Origin: Streptomyces katrae
GTDB taxonomy: Bacteria > Actinomycetota > Actinomycetes > Streptomycetales > Streptomycetaceae
NCBI RefSeq assembly: GCF_000717655.1
Contig: NZ_JNZY01000025.1
Span: 26,667-90,666 of the forward strand
Direction: 5' to 3'
DNA: 64,000 bases
Part shown: positions 45,409-54,420 of the stretch, piece after piece
Position numbering within the stretch: position 1 is the stretch's first letter
Layout: every line of letters starts with the position of its first letter
Notes under the pieces: generated by a model
The model's database searches: none
What the model was told of the DNA's origin: nothing
Seen by the model: only the letters and a program-made list of their open reading frames with translations
Program-made: the position numbers and the translations under genes

Positions 45409-45748
45409 CTGAACAGCATATGCACCGAAATGTCTTCGAGGAGCAATCACCGCCGCCACGCCCAAGACCCGGACGCCCGCCCGATGCCGCCGTGGGCGCA
45501 GGCCACCCACGACAGCGAACAGCCATAAATGCGGCGGCGGACACCAAGTGTTGCTGGCGGGCGCGGCGGTTGCCGTCCGGGCGACGCCGGCGAGGTCTGC
45601 CGCCCGCCCGGTGGGGGTGCGGGGTGGTGCCGAGCCATGCGCATCACGGCAACCGCCCCACGCCGCGCCGGCTGAGCGGGCGCCTTGCACCCGCGGACGG
45701 CTGCGACCGTCCGTGCCGGCGGCGCTTGAATCGTGGTTCCGGATGCAC

Positions 45749-46482
45749 TCAGTGGGGTCCGTGCTCTGGGGCCGGGCCGGTTCTCGCCGATCCGTCCAAG
45801 GAGTTGAGGTAGCTGGATAGCTGACCGGCGGCGTACAGCTGGGCAATTCCGCGGGACGTGAGGTCGCGCCGCCACCCTTCCAGGGTCTTGGCCAGCGCAT
45901 CGAGGCTGCCGGCGTCGCGGAGTTCTCCGAGGACGGTGGCGATGGTGCCCAGGGGCTGGCCGCCCCGGCGCAGCAGGTGCGCCAGTTCGGCGTCGCGCAC
46001 GTCCTGCGCGAGGTACTGGCGGTGCCCGCGCGGGTCACGGGGTGGGGTGGGACTCCAGCGCGTTCCCAGGCGCGCAGGGTGGCGGGGTTGAGCGCGAGGC
46101 GGCCGGCGAGTTCACCGATGGTGTACGGCGCCCGCGCGCTGGCCGCTGCGTCCGGAGTGGAGACTCCGAGATGTGAGAGCGCTGCTTCGACGGTCTGTAG
46201 CGTGTTGCGGTCGCGCGCCAGGAGCGCGTGCCCGTCGTCGACGTACTCCAGTGCCTGGTCGAGCCGGCCGCCGGTGACGGCATGCATGATGCGTCGGCTC
46301 GTCGAGTAGCCGAAGGCAGGGACGAGCGCCAGGTAGGCCGCGAGGCCGGCGGCATGAGTGGCGGTGTAGTCCCGGTACCCCGTCCGGCTGCGGTGGGCCG
46401 GCGGGATGATGCCGGCGTCCTCGTAGTTGCGGACCGCCTGCGGGGAGAGGCCATGGCGGCGGGCCAGGTCCACGGGCCGCAT
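45749..46482 (-). pseudogene. TioE-type MerR regulator, frameshifted
   Basis: ATG 46482 follows GGAGG and opens MRPVDLARRHGLSPQAVRNY, a MerR helix-turn-helix with RTGYRDYTATH. The protein continues through GYSTSRRIMHAVTGGRLDQA and a second MerR-like helix-turn-helix (YTIGELAGRLALNPATLRAW). Near 46030 a one-base shift moves the match to another frame: GHRQYLAQDVRDAELAHLLR, QPLGTIATVLGELRDAGSLD and LYAAGQLSSYLNSLDG, stop at 45749. This double-domain layout is the TioE family. The gene is divergent from the immunity-like pair. A sequencing indel is possible. Confidence 0.75.
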
Positions 46483-46570
46483 GTGACCTCCGTTTGAGGG
46501 TTCCCTCGCAGGTGAGGGGAGACTTCGTCGGAAAGTCTCCACCGGGTGTTCAAGGATACGATTCAGGCTC

Positions 46571-47182
46571 ATGACACAGAGCACGCACACCGTGTCCGGA
46601 GACTTCGATCTGACGATGGACGAGCTGCGCGTCGTGGCGCGTTACGTGGTCGGGCACGCAGAGGACGTCCTGCCGGTCTTCGAGCAGGCCGTTCCCGATG
46701 ATCCGCGCCCCCGGGCGGCGATCGACGCGGCCTGGGCGTTCATCAACGGTGCCCCCAGGACGAAACTGCAACGCGTCACTTCCCGCGACGCTCACCGAGC
46801 CGCCCGGTCCGCACCCTCCGAAGCCGCCCGACTGGCCGCGCGATGCGCCGGTGACGCCGCATCGGCCGCGTACCTGCACCCCATCGCCCAGGCTGGCCAG
46901 GTCGGACACATCCTGCGGGGCTGCGCGAGCGCTGCGCGCATCGGGGAGATGGAGGCGGGCGGAGATCCCGCGATCGGGGACGCCCTGCTGGAACGCTCGC
47001 GGCAGCGTGCGACAACGGTGCTCATCGATGTGCTCTCCCGCTACCCGCCGGCGACAGGCGGCAGCAGTCGTGTCGCCCGGCTGATGTGCATTCTGGATCA
47101 TTCCCTGCGCCAGGCGGCTGACCGGCCGGCAGGGCACACCGCAGCGAGCGGGGCCGTGCGCAGGAGGGAATGCACGTCATGA
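46571..47182 (+). CDS. Immunity-like helical protein 1
   Basis: The 203-residue alpha-helical protein has repeats of the kind called putative immunity protein in actinobacteria: LRVVARYVVGHAEDVLPVFE, DDPRPRAAIDAAWAFINGAP, AHRAARSAPSEAARLAARCA, ASAAYLHPIAQAGQVGHILR and the tail ATTVLIDVLSRYPPA. It has no signal peptide. It overlaps its paralogue downstream by four bases. No toxin gene is adjacent. The family name comes from toxin-immunity loci; a direct immunity function is not shown by sequence. Confidence 0.7.
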   Translation: MTQSTHTVSGDFDLTMDELRVVARYVVGHAEDVLPVFEQAVPDDPRPRAAIDAAWAFINGAPRTKLQRVTSRDAHRAARSAPSEAARLAARCAGDAASAAYLHPIAQAGQVGHILRGCASAARIGEMEAGGDPAIGDALLERSRQRATTVLIDVLSRYPPATGGSSRVARLMCILDHSLRQAADRPAGHTAASGAVRRRECTS

Positions 47183-47694
47183 TCCTCCCGAAGGTCCGCG
47201 ACCCCCGCTTCGTGACGATCCGCCGTGGTGGGACTCTCACTGATGCGGATCACCGTCTCCTCGCCCTATGGGCTGCCGCCTGTGCCGAGCACGTCCTCGG
47301 CCTCTTCGAGTCGGCGCAGCCTGGGGACCCGCGACCGCGTGAGGCGATCGAGCATGTGCGGGCCTGGGTGCGTGGCGAGGTCAGGATGATGCAGGCTCGC
47401 GCGGCGGGCGGCCATGCGATGGGGGCAGCCAGAGACCTGCGTGGGGCAGCACGGCATGCCGCCTACGCCGCCGGACAGGCCGGGGCCGTCGCCCACGTCG
47501 CCGCGCACGAGCTCGGCGCGGCCGCCTACGCGATCAAGGCCGCACGTGCAGCGGCACCGGAAGGCGAGAGCGAGACCGCAGGACGACTCGAGTGCCAGTG
47601 GCAGCGCAATCAGCTCCCGGAGGCGATCCGCGAGCTCGTACTCGATGACCAGCGGCTACGCAACGTCATCTGCTGGTCGGTGTTCGACTGCTGA
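47179..47694 (+). CDS. Immunity-like helical protein 2 (paralogue)
   Basis: The 171-residue protein starts MILPKVRDPRFVTIRRGGTL and then follows the same layout as its neighbour: LLALWAAACAEHVLGLFESA, GDPRPREAIEHVRAWVRGEV, AARHAAYAAGQAGAVAHVAA and a final QRNQLPEAIRELVLDDQRLR. ATG 47179 overlaps the upstream stop (ATGA), implying coupled translation. ATG 47170, three codons earlier, directly follows AGGAGGGA and is an alternative. The pair is probably an operon. Confidence 0.75.
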   Translation: MILPKVRDPRFVTIRRGGTLTDADHRLLALWAAACAEHVLGLFESAQPGDPRPREAIEHVRAWVRGEVRMMQARAAGGHAMGAARDLRGAARHAAYAAGQAGAVAHVAAHELGAAAYAIKAARAAAPEGESETAGRLECQWQRNQLPEAIRELVLDDQRLRNVICWSVFDC

Positions 47695-47787
47695 AGCCGA
47701 ACCGTGCAGGCGGCGGCCTCGTTGAAGACGCGAGGGGGTGGTCCGCAAGGGACACCCGGCACTGAGGACTACGGCAGCGGCGGCTGA

Positions 47788-48375
47788 TCAGCAGCCGAGG
47801 AGTACGGACAGCAGCCGCGCCGTGGTCACCTTCGCATCCTCACCTTGTCCGGGACTGCGGGTCATCAGCAGGTGGTGGGTCGTGCCGACGAGCGCGAGCG
47901 CGATGGTCTCGGCGTCGGCGCCTGCGGGTAGCCGGCCCTCGCGCTGCTCCGCCTGCAGGTAGACGGTGAAGGCGTGCTGGATCGCATCGAACGCGGGCGC
48001 GCCGGACCGGAAGCCCTCACGGGTGTGCAGCGCGGCTGCCGGGCGGGTCATCGCCAGTCCCACCAGGGCGGGAGGCAGCGAGTCCAAGAGGGCGAGGACG
48101 ACCTCCTGGAGGTTGTCGGCAACGCCGGCCTGTCCCACCTTGGCCTGCAGCGCCTCGGCTTGGCGGGCGCTGCGGGCGAACCGGTCAAGGAGCAGCTCGG
48201 CGACGAACTCGTCCAGGCCGGCGAAGTGCGTGTGCAGCACGCCTTTGGAACAGGCCGCCTCCGCGGTGATCGCGCGGCTGGTCAGGGCCGCGGCGCCGTC
48301 GCGGACCACCACCCGCTCCGCGGCGGCGAACAGCCGCTCGCGCAAATCCGGAATCGCCACTCCACGAGGTGACAC
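47788..48375 (-). CDS. TetR-family regulator
   Basis: The 195-residue protein has a TetR helix-turn-helix (PDLRERLFAAAERVVVRDGA, LTSRAITAEAACSKGVLHTH, FAGLDEFVAELLLDRF) and the TetR_C-type C-terminus (DSLPPALVGLAMTRPAAALH). GTG 48375 has AAGGGG five bases upstream; ATG 48399 is in frame but less well placed. It is divergent from a methyltransferase gene, with two matching operators between them. Confidence 0.9.
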   Translation of the reverse strand: MSPRGVAIPDLRERLFAAAERVVVRDGAAALTSRAITAEAACSKGVLHTHFAGLDEFVAELLLDRFARSARQAEALQAKVGQAGVADNLQEVVLALLDSLPPALVGLAMTRPAAALHTREGFRSGAPAFDAIQHAFTVYLQAEQREGRLPAGADAETIALALVGTTHHLLMTRSPGQGEDAKVTTARLLSVLLGC

Positions 48376-48403
48376 AACAGCCCCTTTCCCTCGGCCCATT
48401 GCA

Positions 48404-48445
48404 AGTATGGGCACACGCCCATACTGTTTGGGCACTTGCCCATAT
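48404..48445. promoter_or_regulatory. Two TetR operators between regulator and methyltransferase
   Basis: 48404-48425 is a perfect dyad of 9-base arms (agtatgggc/gcccatact, 4-base spacer). A second copy at 48427-48445 has the core tgggc-actt-gccca. The second overlaps a possible -10 (catatt) for the methyltransferase promoter. Confidence 0.85.
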
Positions 48446-48490
48446 TAGGGCCGGGGCGCCGTGCCGCGCCCCGGCGGGAGGGAGTTCGCC

Positions 48491-49348
48491 ATGGGTCACT
48501 TCGCCAACACCGCGCAGGCTGAGGCGTGGAACGGATACGAGGGCGCACAGTGGGCGCGCAGCCAGGAGCGGTGGGACGCCGTCAACGACGGCTTCAACCA
48601 GCCCCTCCTGGACGCCGCGGACATCTCCGCAACCGACTCCGTCCTGGACGTCGGCTGCGGGGCCGGCCGCACCACCCGCCTCGCCGCCCGGCGCGCCGGG
48701 CTCGGGCGGGCGCTCGGACTGGACCTGTCGGCTCCGATGCTGGACAAGGCCCGCGAGAGCGCCCTGCGCGAAGGGGTGGCGAACGTAGCCTTCGTACAGG
48801 GCGACGCCCAGGTCCACCCATTGCAGGCCGAGGGGTTTGATGCGGTCATCAGCCGCTACGGCATGACCTTCTTCACCGATCCCGGCGCAGCGTTCACCAG
48901 CCTCCACCACGCGCTGCGCCCCGGCGGCCGGCTGGCGTTCATCTGCGCAGCCGAGGCCGAGGCCAACGAGTGGCTCGAGGCGCTGGCCTCGCTCGAGGGC
49001 ATCCTGCCGCTCGGCGCCTTCGGGAAGCCCGGCGGTCCCGGCATGTTCTCGCTCACCGATCCCGACCGCATCCACGACCTGCTCGGCGCCGCCGGGTTCG
49101 CCAACGTCGACGTGCAGCGCATCGAGGTCCCGGGGAAGTGGGGCGTTGACGCGGCGGATGCCGCGGCGTTCCTGCTGGACTCCGGCCCGGGACGCCACCT
49201 GCTCGACCAGGTGACCCCGCCCGGGCAAGTGGAGGCGCGCCAGGCGCTGACGGCCACCCTGCAGCGCCATGAGACGAACGGCGCGGTGTGGCTGCGGAGC
49301 AGTTCCTGGCTGGTCACCGCCGTACGCGACGGGGCCGCGCGGAACTGA
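48491..49348 (+). CDS. Class I SAM-dependent methyltransferase
   Basis: The 285-residue protein has motif I SVLDVGCGAGRTTRLAARRA (about residues 52-71), motif II LGLDLSAPMLDKAR, motif III FVQGDAQVHPL and FDAVISRYGMTFFTDPGAAF, all typical of small-molecule methyltransferases. ATG 48491 follows GGGAGGGAG. Control by the divergent TetR suggests response to a toxic or signalling small molecule, possibly its substrate (inference). Confidence 0.88.
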   Translation: MGHFANTAQAEAWNGYEGAQWARSQERWDAVNDGFNQPLLDAADISATDSVLDVGCGAGRTTRLAARRAGLGRALGLDLSAPMLDKARESALREGVANVAFVQGDAQVHPLQAEGFDAVISRYGMTFFTDPGAAFTSLHHALRPGGRLAFICAAEAEANEWLEALASLEGILPLGAFGKPGGPGMFSLTDPDRIHDLLGAAGFANVDVQRIEVPGKWGVDAADAAAFLLDSGPGRHLLDQVTPPGQVEARQALTATLQRHETNGAVWLRSSSWLVTAVRDGAARN

Positions 49349-49641
49349 CCGCAGCCCGCCCGGCCGCAGGCCGATCAGGACGGGGCGCGGCGGCCGCCGT
49401 GCGCGCCGTGTTCACGGCCCGTCAGATCCCCGGCATCCCATGGCACGCGTTCGCTTCTCCGGACTCGGCACGCCGCCGCGTCCGGGGAAGCGGAATGTTC
49501 CGTTTTTGGTCGCTGGGCGAACATCGCTCCTCTCTCTCCGGACAACAACTGGTCAAATACTTGTTGCAGACCTGTCAATCAGGCGCTCTCTCCTGGCAAT
49601 CTCAACGGCCTGAACCCCCCACGGCAATTGAAGGAGCAGGA

Positions 49642-51231
49642 GTGACCCTCCCCATGTCCTCGTCCCGCACCGCCCCCAGCCGCACCCGAGTGCTGCGCGC
49701 CGCCGCCGTCGTCGCCTCCGCGGCCATGGTCGCGATCTCCGTCCAGAGCGGCTCCGCCAACGCGTCGGCCGAACGGGAGGCGGGAGCCACCGCGCTCGCC
49801 CTGACGGCCGACGCGCGCGCCCAGGCGATCACCACGGCCCAGAACGCGGCGGCGGACACCGCGCGCGCCATCGGCCTGGCCGACGAGGAGCGCCTCGTGG
49901 CCCGCGATGTGATCAAGGACGCCGACGGTACGGTGCACACCCGGTACGAGCGCACGTACGCGGGAATGCCGGTGCTCGGCGGCGATCTGGTGGTCCACCA
50001 GAAGAAGGACGGCAGCCGCAAGACCACCAAGGGCCTCGAGGGGCGAATAGCCCCGGCAGCCGCCCGCACCTCCCTGAAGGCAGCACCCGCCGGTGCCCGC
50101 CAGGTGGTCTGGGCCGCGAGCGGCAACCCGGTCTTCGCCTACGAGGCCGTCGTCACCGGCAACCAGCACGACGGTACCCCCAGCGAGCGCCACGTCATCA
50201 CCGACGCCGCCACCGGCGCGGAGCTGTACTCGTACGAGGCCATCGAATCCGGCACCGGTACCAGCGAGTACTCCGGCACCGTCACGCTCGGCACCACCCA
50301 GAGCGGGTCGGCATACAGCCTGACCGACGGTGGCCGCGGCGGCCACAAGACCTACGATCTGAACGGTGCCACGTCTACCGCCACGGGCAGCCTGTTCACC
50401 GACGCGGACGACAACTGGGGCGACGGATCTCCGTCGAACCGTCAGACGGCCGCTGTGGACGCCCACTACGGCGCGGGCGTGACCTGGGACTTCTACAAGT
50501 CCGAACTCGGCCGCAACGGCATCGCCGGGGACGGCAAGGCCGCCTACTCCCGCGTCCACTACGGCAATGCCTACGTCAACGCCTTCTGGTCCGACAGCTG
50601 CTTCTGCATGACGTACGGCGACGGCGCCAACAACCAGAAGCCGCTCACCTCCCTGGACGTCGCCGGCCACGAGATGAGCCACGGCCTGACCGCCGCCACG
50701 GCCAAGCTGAACTACAGCCGCGAATCGGGGGGGCTCAACGAGGCCACGAGCGACATCTTCGGCACCTCGGTTGAGTTCTTCGCCAACAACTCCGCGGATG
50801 TCGGTGACTACCTGATCGGCGAGAAGATCGACATCCGCGGCAACGGGACGCCGCTGCGCTACATGGACCAGCCCAGCAAGGACGGGGCCTCGGCCGACTA
50901 CTGGTCCAAGAACGTGGGCCGGCTCGACGTGCACAACTCCTCGGGCGTGGCCAACCACTTCTTCTACCTGCTCTCCGAGGGCAGCGGTGCGAAGACGGTC
51001 AACGGTGTCTCCTACAACTCGCCCACGTACGACGGCTCGACGGTCAGCGGGATCGGTCGGACCAAGGCCTACAAGATCTGGTACAAGGCGCTCTCGACCT
51101 ACATGACGTCGACCACCAACTACGCCGGGGCGCGGACCGCCACCCTGCAGGCGACGGCAGACCTGTACGGCTCGACGGGCACCGAGTACCAGCAGGTCGC
51201 AGCCGCCTGGAAGGCCGTCAACGTCAACTGA
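49642..51231 (+). CDS. Secreted M4 (thermolysin-family) metalloprotease
   Basis: The 529-residue precursor has a signal peptide (RVLRAAAVVASAAMVAISVQ, cleavage near ANA-SA), an FTP/PepSY-type propeptide to about residue 210, and an M4 catalytic domain. Zinc ligands are H343, E344 and H347 in DVAGHEMSHGLT, with the third ligand E367 in GGLNEATSDIFG. The family NHFFYLLSEG and downstream VHNSSGVAN motifs are present. GTG 49642 has GAAGGAG five bases upstream; ATG 49654 is the alternative. It degrades extracellular protein, probably calcium-stabilised. The 290 bases upstream show no clear operator. Confidence 0.95.
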   Translation: MTLPMSSSRTAPSRTRVLRAAAVVASAAMVAISVQSGSANASAEREAGATALALTADARAQAITTAQNAAADTARAIGLADEERLVARDVIKDADGTVHTRYERTYAGMPVLGGDLVVHQKKDGSRKTTKGLEGRIAPAAARTSLKAAPAGARQVVWAASGNPVFAYEAVVTGNQHDGTPSERHVITDAATGAELYSYEAIESGTGTSEYSGTVTLGTTQSGSAYSLTDGGRGGHKTYDLNGATSTATGSLFTDADDNWGDGSPSNRQTAAVDAHYGAGVTWDFYKSELGRNGIAGDGKAAYSRVHYGNAYVNAFWSDSCFCMTYGDGANNQKPLTSLDVAGHEMSHGLTAATAKLNYSRESGGLNEATSDIFGTSVEFFANNSADVGDYLIGEKIDIRGNGTPLRYMDQPSKDGASADYWSKNVGRLDVHNSSGVANHFFYLLSEGSGAKTVNGVSYNSPTYDGSTVSGIGRTKAYKIWYKALSTYMTSTTNYAGARTATLQATADLYGSTGTEYQQVAAAWKAVNVN

Positions 51232-51612
51232 CGGACTGAACGGCATACCTCGGCCCCCACCAGCACCTGCGGCAGCAGCCCGAGCCGGCGGTTGCTGCCG
51301 CGCTCCGCGCCTACGCCGCCAAGACGGGCGAGGAAGCCGACCGGCTCGCCACTGTCCTCGAGTACAACGCTGCCGCACCCATGACCGAAACCTGGTCCGG
51401 GGCGCCGCTGCTCGTGCCCTGCTGTCGGTCCTCCTGGACGCCGTCTCGGTGTCCAGGAGGTCGGGGCGCCGGCTCGTACCCGCTGATCCTGCGCCGGCGG
51501 TTGCCTATACAGGTTCTGCTTGGAGCGGGCTCAGGTCGATCGCGTCCGACAGCGACAGCGGCGCCCGCCCTCCCAGCCCGGCGGGTACTGCGGGAGCCGG
51601 TCCCCGGTCCGG
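51232..51612. other. Intergenic region with an unplaced coding-like fragment
   Basis: Plus-strand 51280-51390 reads AVAAALRAYAAKTGEEADRL then ATVLEYNAAAPMTE. It looks like a protein C-terminus, but I cannot name it. No start codon or further domain is evident. Confidence 0.35.
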
Positions 51613-52251
51613 TCAGTGGAACACGACAGCGCGACCGGTGGCGATGCTCGTGCGGCACGCCTGGTACAGCTGGTGCCAGGCGGACCTCTCCATGTGGAAG
51701 AGGTCGTCGGATGCGGTGTCCAGGCGGGCGCTCTCCTCGTCTGAGAGGTGCCGGTCCCGGTCGAGCCGGACTCCGATGGCGGAAGCGAAGCCGCACAGTT
51801 CGGTGAGCAGCTGCTGACTGGAACCGACCATCCCGCCGCCCTCCACCTGCTTCTCCGCCGGCAGGAAGAGTGGATCGTCGAAGTCGACCGGCACGTAGAA
51901 GCCCGCGCTGTCCGAGTGGCACAGCAGGTGGGAGCTCATCATCGTTGACTCGTCGAAGACCTTGTCCTCGTCGCGTTGGTACTGCTCAGCGCTGGTGGCT
52001 GATGCGGGCGTGACGGTCTCGCCCCGGGCCGCCAGTACGAAGACGCGGCGCAGGTGGTGCAGGTGGCTGGTGGGGAAACTCACGAAATGCAGACGTGACG
52101 GCTCGTCCAACGCCGGCTCCTGCCAGACGATTCCCTCATCGGCCAAGGCCTGGCCGAGCAGGTCGAAACTCTGCTGCCAGCGTACGAGCGCCTCGTGCTC
52201 CCCGACGCCGGCCATGTTCTGGAGCATGCCAACTGAAATATGAAGTCCCAT
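51613..52251 (-). CDS. Conserved hypothetical protein
   Basis: The 212-residue protein opens MGLHISVGMLQNMAGVGEHE and contains HFVSFPTSHLHHLRRVFVLA, SSHLLCHSDSAGFYVPVDFD, GGMVGSSQQLLTELCGFASA and the end YQACRTSIATGRAVVFH. I recall similar proteins as uncharacterised in several Streptomyces. It has no signal peptide or membrane segment. Histidines and cysteines around SHLLCHSD might bind metal. ATG 52251 has no strong ribosome binding site. Confidence 0.7.
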   Translation of the reverse strand: MGLHISVGMLQNMAGVGEHEALVRWQQSFDLLGQALADEGIVWQEPALDEPSRLHFVSFPTSHLHHLRRVFVLAARGETVTPASATSAEQYQRDEDKVFDESTMMSSHLLCHSDSAGFYVPVDFDDPLFLPAEKQVEGGGMVGSSQQLLTELCGFASAIGVRLDRDRHLSDEESARLDTASDDLFHMERSAWHQLYQACRTSIATGRAVVFH

Positions 52252-52639
52252 GACCGGCAGGCTAGACGCCGGATCTGACAGTCAGGCCGGCAACCGTCGA
52301 GCGGCGGTCTCGGCGACCGTTTCTCGCGCCGCTTCGGCGACGAGCGGTGTGCCGGGTGAGAAAGGCCAGAGGATGACGGCCAATTCACCCGGTGGGTGGA
52401 GCAGTTCGCTGCTGAAACGATTCCGGGGGTGCGCCGGCCGTCGGGCTGCGCCGGCGTCGGGCGCAGGTGCCGCGGCTGTGTCAGATCGCGCGCAAAACCG
52501 GGTGGGTCAGCGCCGCAGGGCGTAGTGCGGGTGAGGAACGATCACGCCATCCACCGCGGTGACCGGCTTCACGGCGGGGGTTCCGATCGAGACGAGTGCA
52601 GCACCGCGCGTGTCGGGCGGCGGCTGCTGCTCCAGGACC
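52252..52639. other. Intergenic region, nothing recognised
   Basis: The 388 bases between the hypothetical gene and the LysR gene (both minus strand) contain no supported gene, hairpin or repeat. Confidence 0.45.
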
Positions 52640-53551
52640 TCACCGGCCCCCTCGGGGGGCTTCGAGCCGGCCCACGAGCTCCTCGACGAACACCTCCAGG
52701 TGGGGCGGGAGTTCGCCGGTCCGGGTGGCGCAGAACCAGGTGCGGGTCAGGGGCTTCGCGCCGATCTGCACCAGGGCAAGGCCGTGCGAGGCCACGTACG
52801 GGGCGGCCACCCAGTTGGGCAGAACCGTCACGCCCTGGCCGCCCGCCACCATCTCGACGACCAGGTCGGTCACCACGGGCATCGTGGTGATCCGGCCGGG
52901 CCGGGCCCCGGCGGGGATCGGCAGCGGCAACGACGGGATGCGCTTCTGGTCGTAGAAGTCGTAAAGGACCAGGTCGGCCCCGTCGAAGTCGCGTGCGGTC
53001 AGGTGCTTGCGACCGGCCCAGGCGTGCCCGGCGGGCACCACGGCCACCATCTCGTCGTCGAAGAGCCGGGTCAGCGACACCCGGTCGATCTGCACGTCGG
53101 GTTTGGTGACGAGCGCCACATCGACCAGGTCGGCGAGGAGCGCCGGGACCGGCGCGTCGTCGGCGACGGTCTCGATGCGCACGTCGATGCCCGGCTCGCG
53201 CTCACGGAAGGCGCGCAACACGGGCGGCAGCCACGGGAAGGTGGTGCTGCACTGCGCGGTGAAGCGGACACGCCGGTCGCGGCCGTCGCGGATCTCCCGC
53301 AGGTCGCGGGTGGCCGACTCCAGTTCACCGAGGACGTGCCGGGCGGCTACGAGCAGCCGGCGGCCCGCGGCGTTCGGCACCAGCCGGCGGCCCTCGCGGT
53401 CGAACACGGGCATGCCGAGGCGGGCTTCCAGCCGGGTCAGCCGCTGACTGAGGGCCGGCTGGCTGACGTAGAGCCGCTCGGCGGCGGCGGTCAGCGAGCC
53501 GGCTTCGGCGGTGGCGTCGAGGAGCTCCAGGTCACGCAGGTCCACATCCAT
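52640..53551 (-). CDS. LysR-family regulator
   Basis: The 303-residue protein has the LysR helix-turn-helix (LRDLELLDATAEAGSLTAAA, ERLYVSQPALSQRLTRLEAR, LGMPVFDREGRRLVPNAAGR) and a substrate-binding-like effector domain (VDVALVTKPDVQIDRVSLTR, VEMVAGGQGVTVLPNWVAAP). It is divergent from an SDR gene, with a LysR-type box between them, so it probably regulates that gene and itself. Confidence 0.93.
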   Translation of the reverse strand: MDVDLRDLELLDATAEAGSLTAAAERLYVSQPALSQRLTRLEARLGMPVFDREGRRLVPNAAGRRLLVAARHVLGELESATRDLREIRDGRDRRVRFTAQCSTTFPWLPPVLRAFREREPGIDVRIETVADDAPVPALLADLVDVALVTKPDVQIDRVSLTRLFDDEMVAVVPAGHAWAGRKHLTARDFDGADLVLYDFYDQKRIPSLPLPIPAGARPGRITTMPVVTDLVVEMVAGGQGVTVLPNWVAAPYVASHGLALVQIGAKPLTRTWFCATRTGELPPHLEVFVEELVGRLEAPRGGR

Positions 53552-53591
53552 AACGCTGGATTATCACATGCTCCAAACTCCGTCGTGGTGT

Positions 53592-53610
53592 TATGGGTTG
53601 AGAGCCCATA
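53592..53610. promoter_or_regulatory. LysR-type box between LysR and SDR genes
   Basis: TATGGG-ttgagag-CCCATA is a dyad with the T-N11-A layout expected for LysR binding, in the 124-base divergent intergenic region. Confidence 0.65.
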
Positions 53611-53675
53611 GCTTCGTGGTGTCAGCCGGACGAACCGATCCGACGATCCAGATCCACCTCCGAAAGGCATTCACC

Positions 53676-54407
53676 ATGACCACTGCTCTCATCACCGGAT
53701 CCTCCAGCGGCATCGGCCTGGACATCGCCCGGACCTTCCTGGCGAGCGGCGCGAACGTCGTCCTGAACGGCCGGGACGCCGACCGCCTCGCCAAGGCCGC
53801 CGCCGGCCTCGGCCATCCGGAGCGGACCGCGTGGGCCGCGGGCAGCATCGCCGACCGGGAGACCGGCGAGGCCCTCGTCCGTACGGCGCTGGAGCGCTTC
53901 GGCCGTATCGACGTGCTGGTCAACAACGCGGGGACCTTCGCTTCCAAGCCCTTCACCGAGGTCACGGAGGCCGAACTCGACGGCTTCCTGACGGGCAACC
54001 TCAAGGGCACCTACCTCACCACCCAGGCCGTGGTGCGGGCGCTGCGCGCACAGGGCGAGGGCGGCAGCATCGTCAACATCGGCACCGTCCTGGTGGACCA
54101 CGGACTGGCCGGCTTCCCGGCCAGCGCACCGGTGGTCAGCAAGGCCGGTGTGCACGGGCTGACCACGAGCCTCGCTGCGGAGCTGGCGGCCGACGGCATC
54201 CGCGTCAACCTCGTAGCACCCGGCATCATCCGCACCCCGCTGCACGAGGGATCGGACGTGGACTCCTTCGGCGGGCTCGCCCTCCTCGACCGGGTCGGCG
54301 AGGCCTCGGAAATCGCCGAGGCCGTGCTGTACCTGGCGAGCGCGGGCTTCGTCACGGGCCACGCGTTGCGGGTGGACGGCGGCCACGTCACCGGCCGGGC
54401 CGCCTGA
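53676..54407 (+). CDS. Short-chain dehydrogenase/reductase-type protein lacking the catalytic tyrosine
   Basis: The 243-residue Rossmann protein has the SDR cofactor motif TALITGSSSGIGLDIARTFL, NVVLNGRDADR, DVLVNNAGTF and the C-terminal RVNLVAPGIIRTPLHEGSDV. At the active site, where Y-x-x-x-K is expected, it reads PVVSK within GFPASAPVVSKAGVHGL, so the tyrosine is proline; NIGTVLV replaces the usual NIS. A subgroup of SDR-like proteins shares this ASAPxxSK pattern, so it may be a different enzyme or a binding protein. ATG 53676 follows AAAGG. Confidence 0.8.
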   Translation: MTTALITGSSSGIGLDIARTFLASGANVVLNGRDADRLAKAAAGLGHPERTAWAAGSIADRETGEALVRTALERFGRIDVLVNNAGTFASKPFTEVTEAELDGFLTGNLKGTYLTTQAVVRALRAQGEGGSIVNIGTVLVDHGLAGFPASAPVVSKAGVHGLTTSLAAELAADGIRVNLVAPGIIRTPLHEGSDVDSFGGLALLDRVGEASEIAEAVLYLASAGFVTGHALRVDGGHVTGRAA

Positions 54408-54420
54408 GCCGCCGCCGGGG

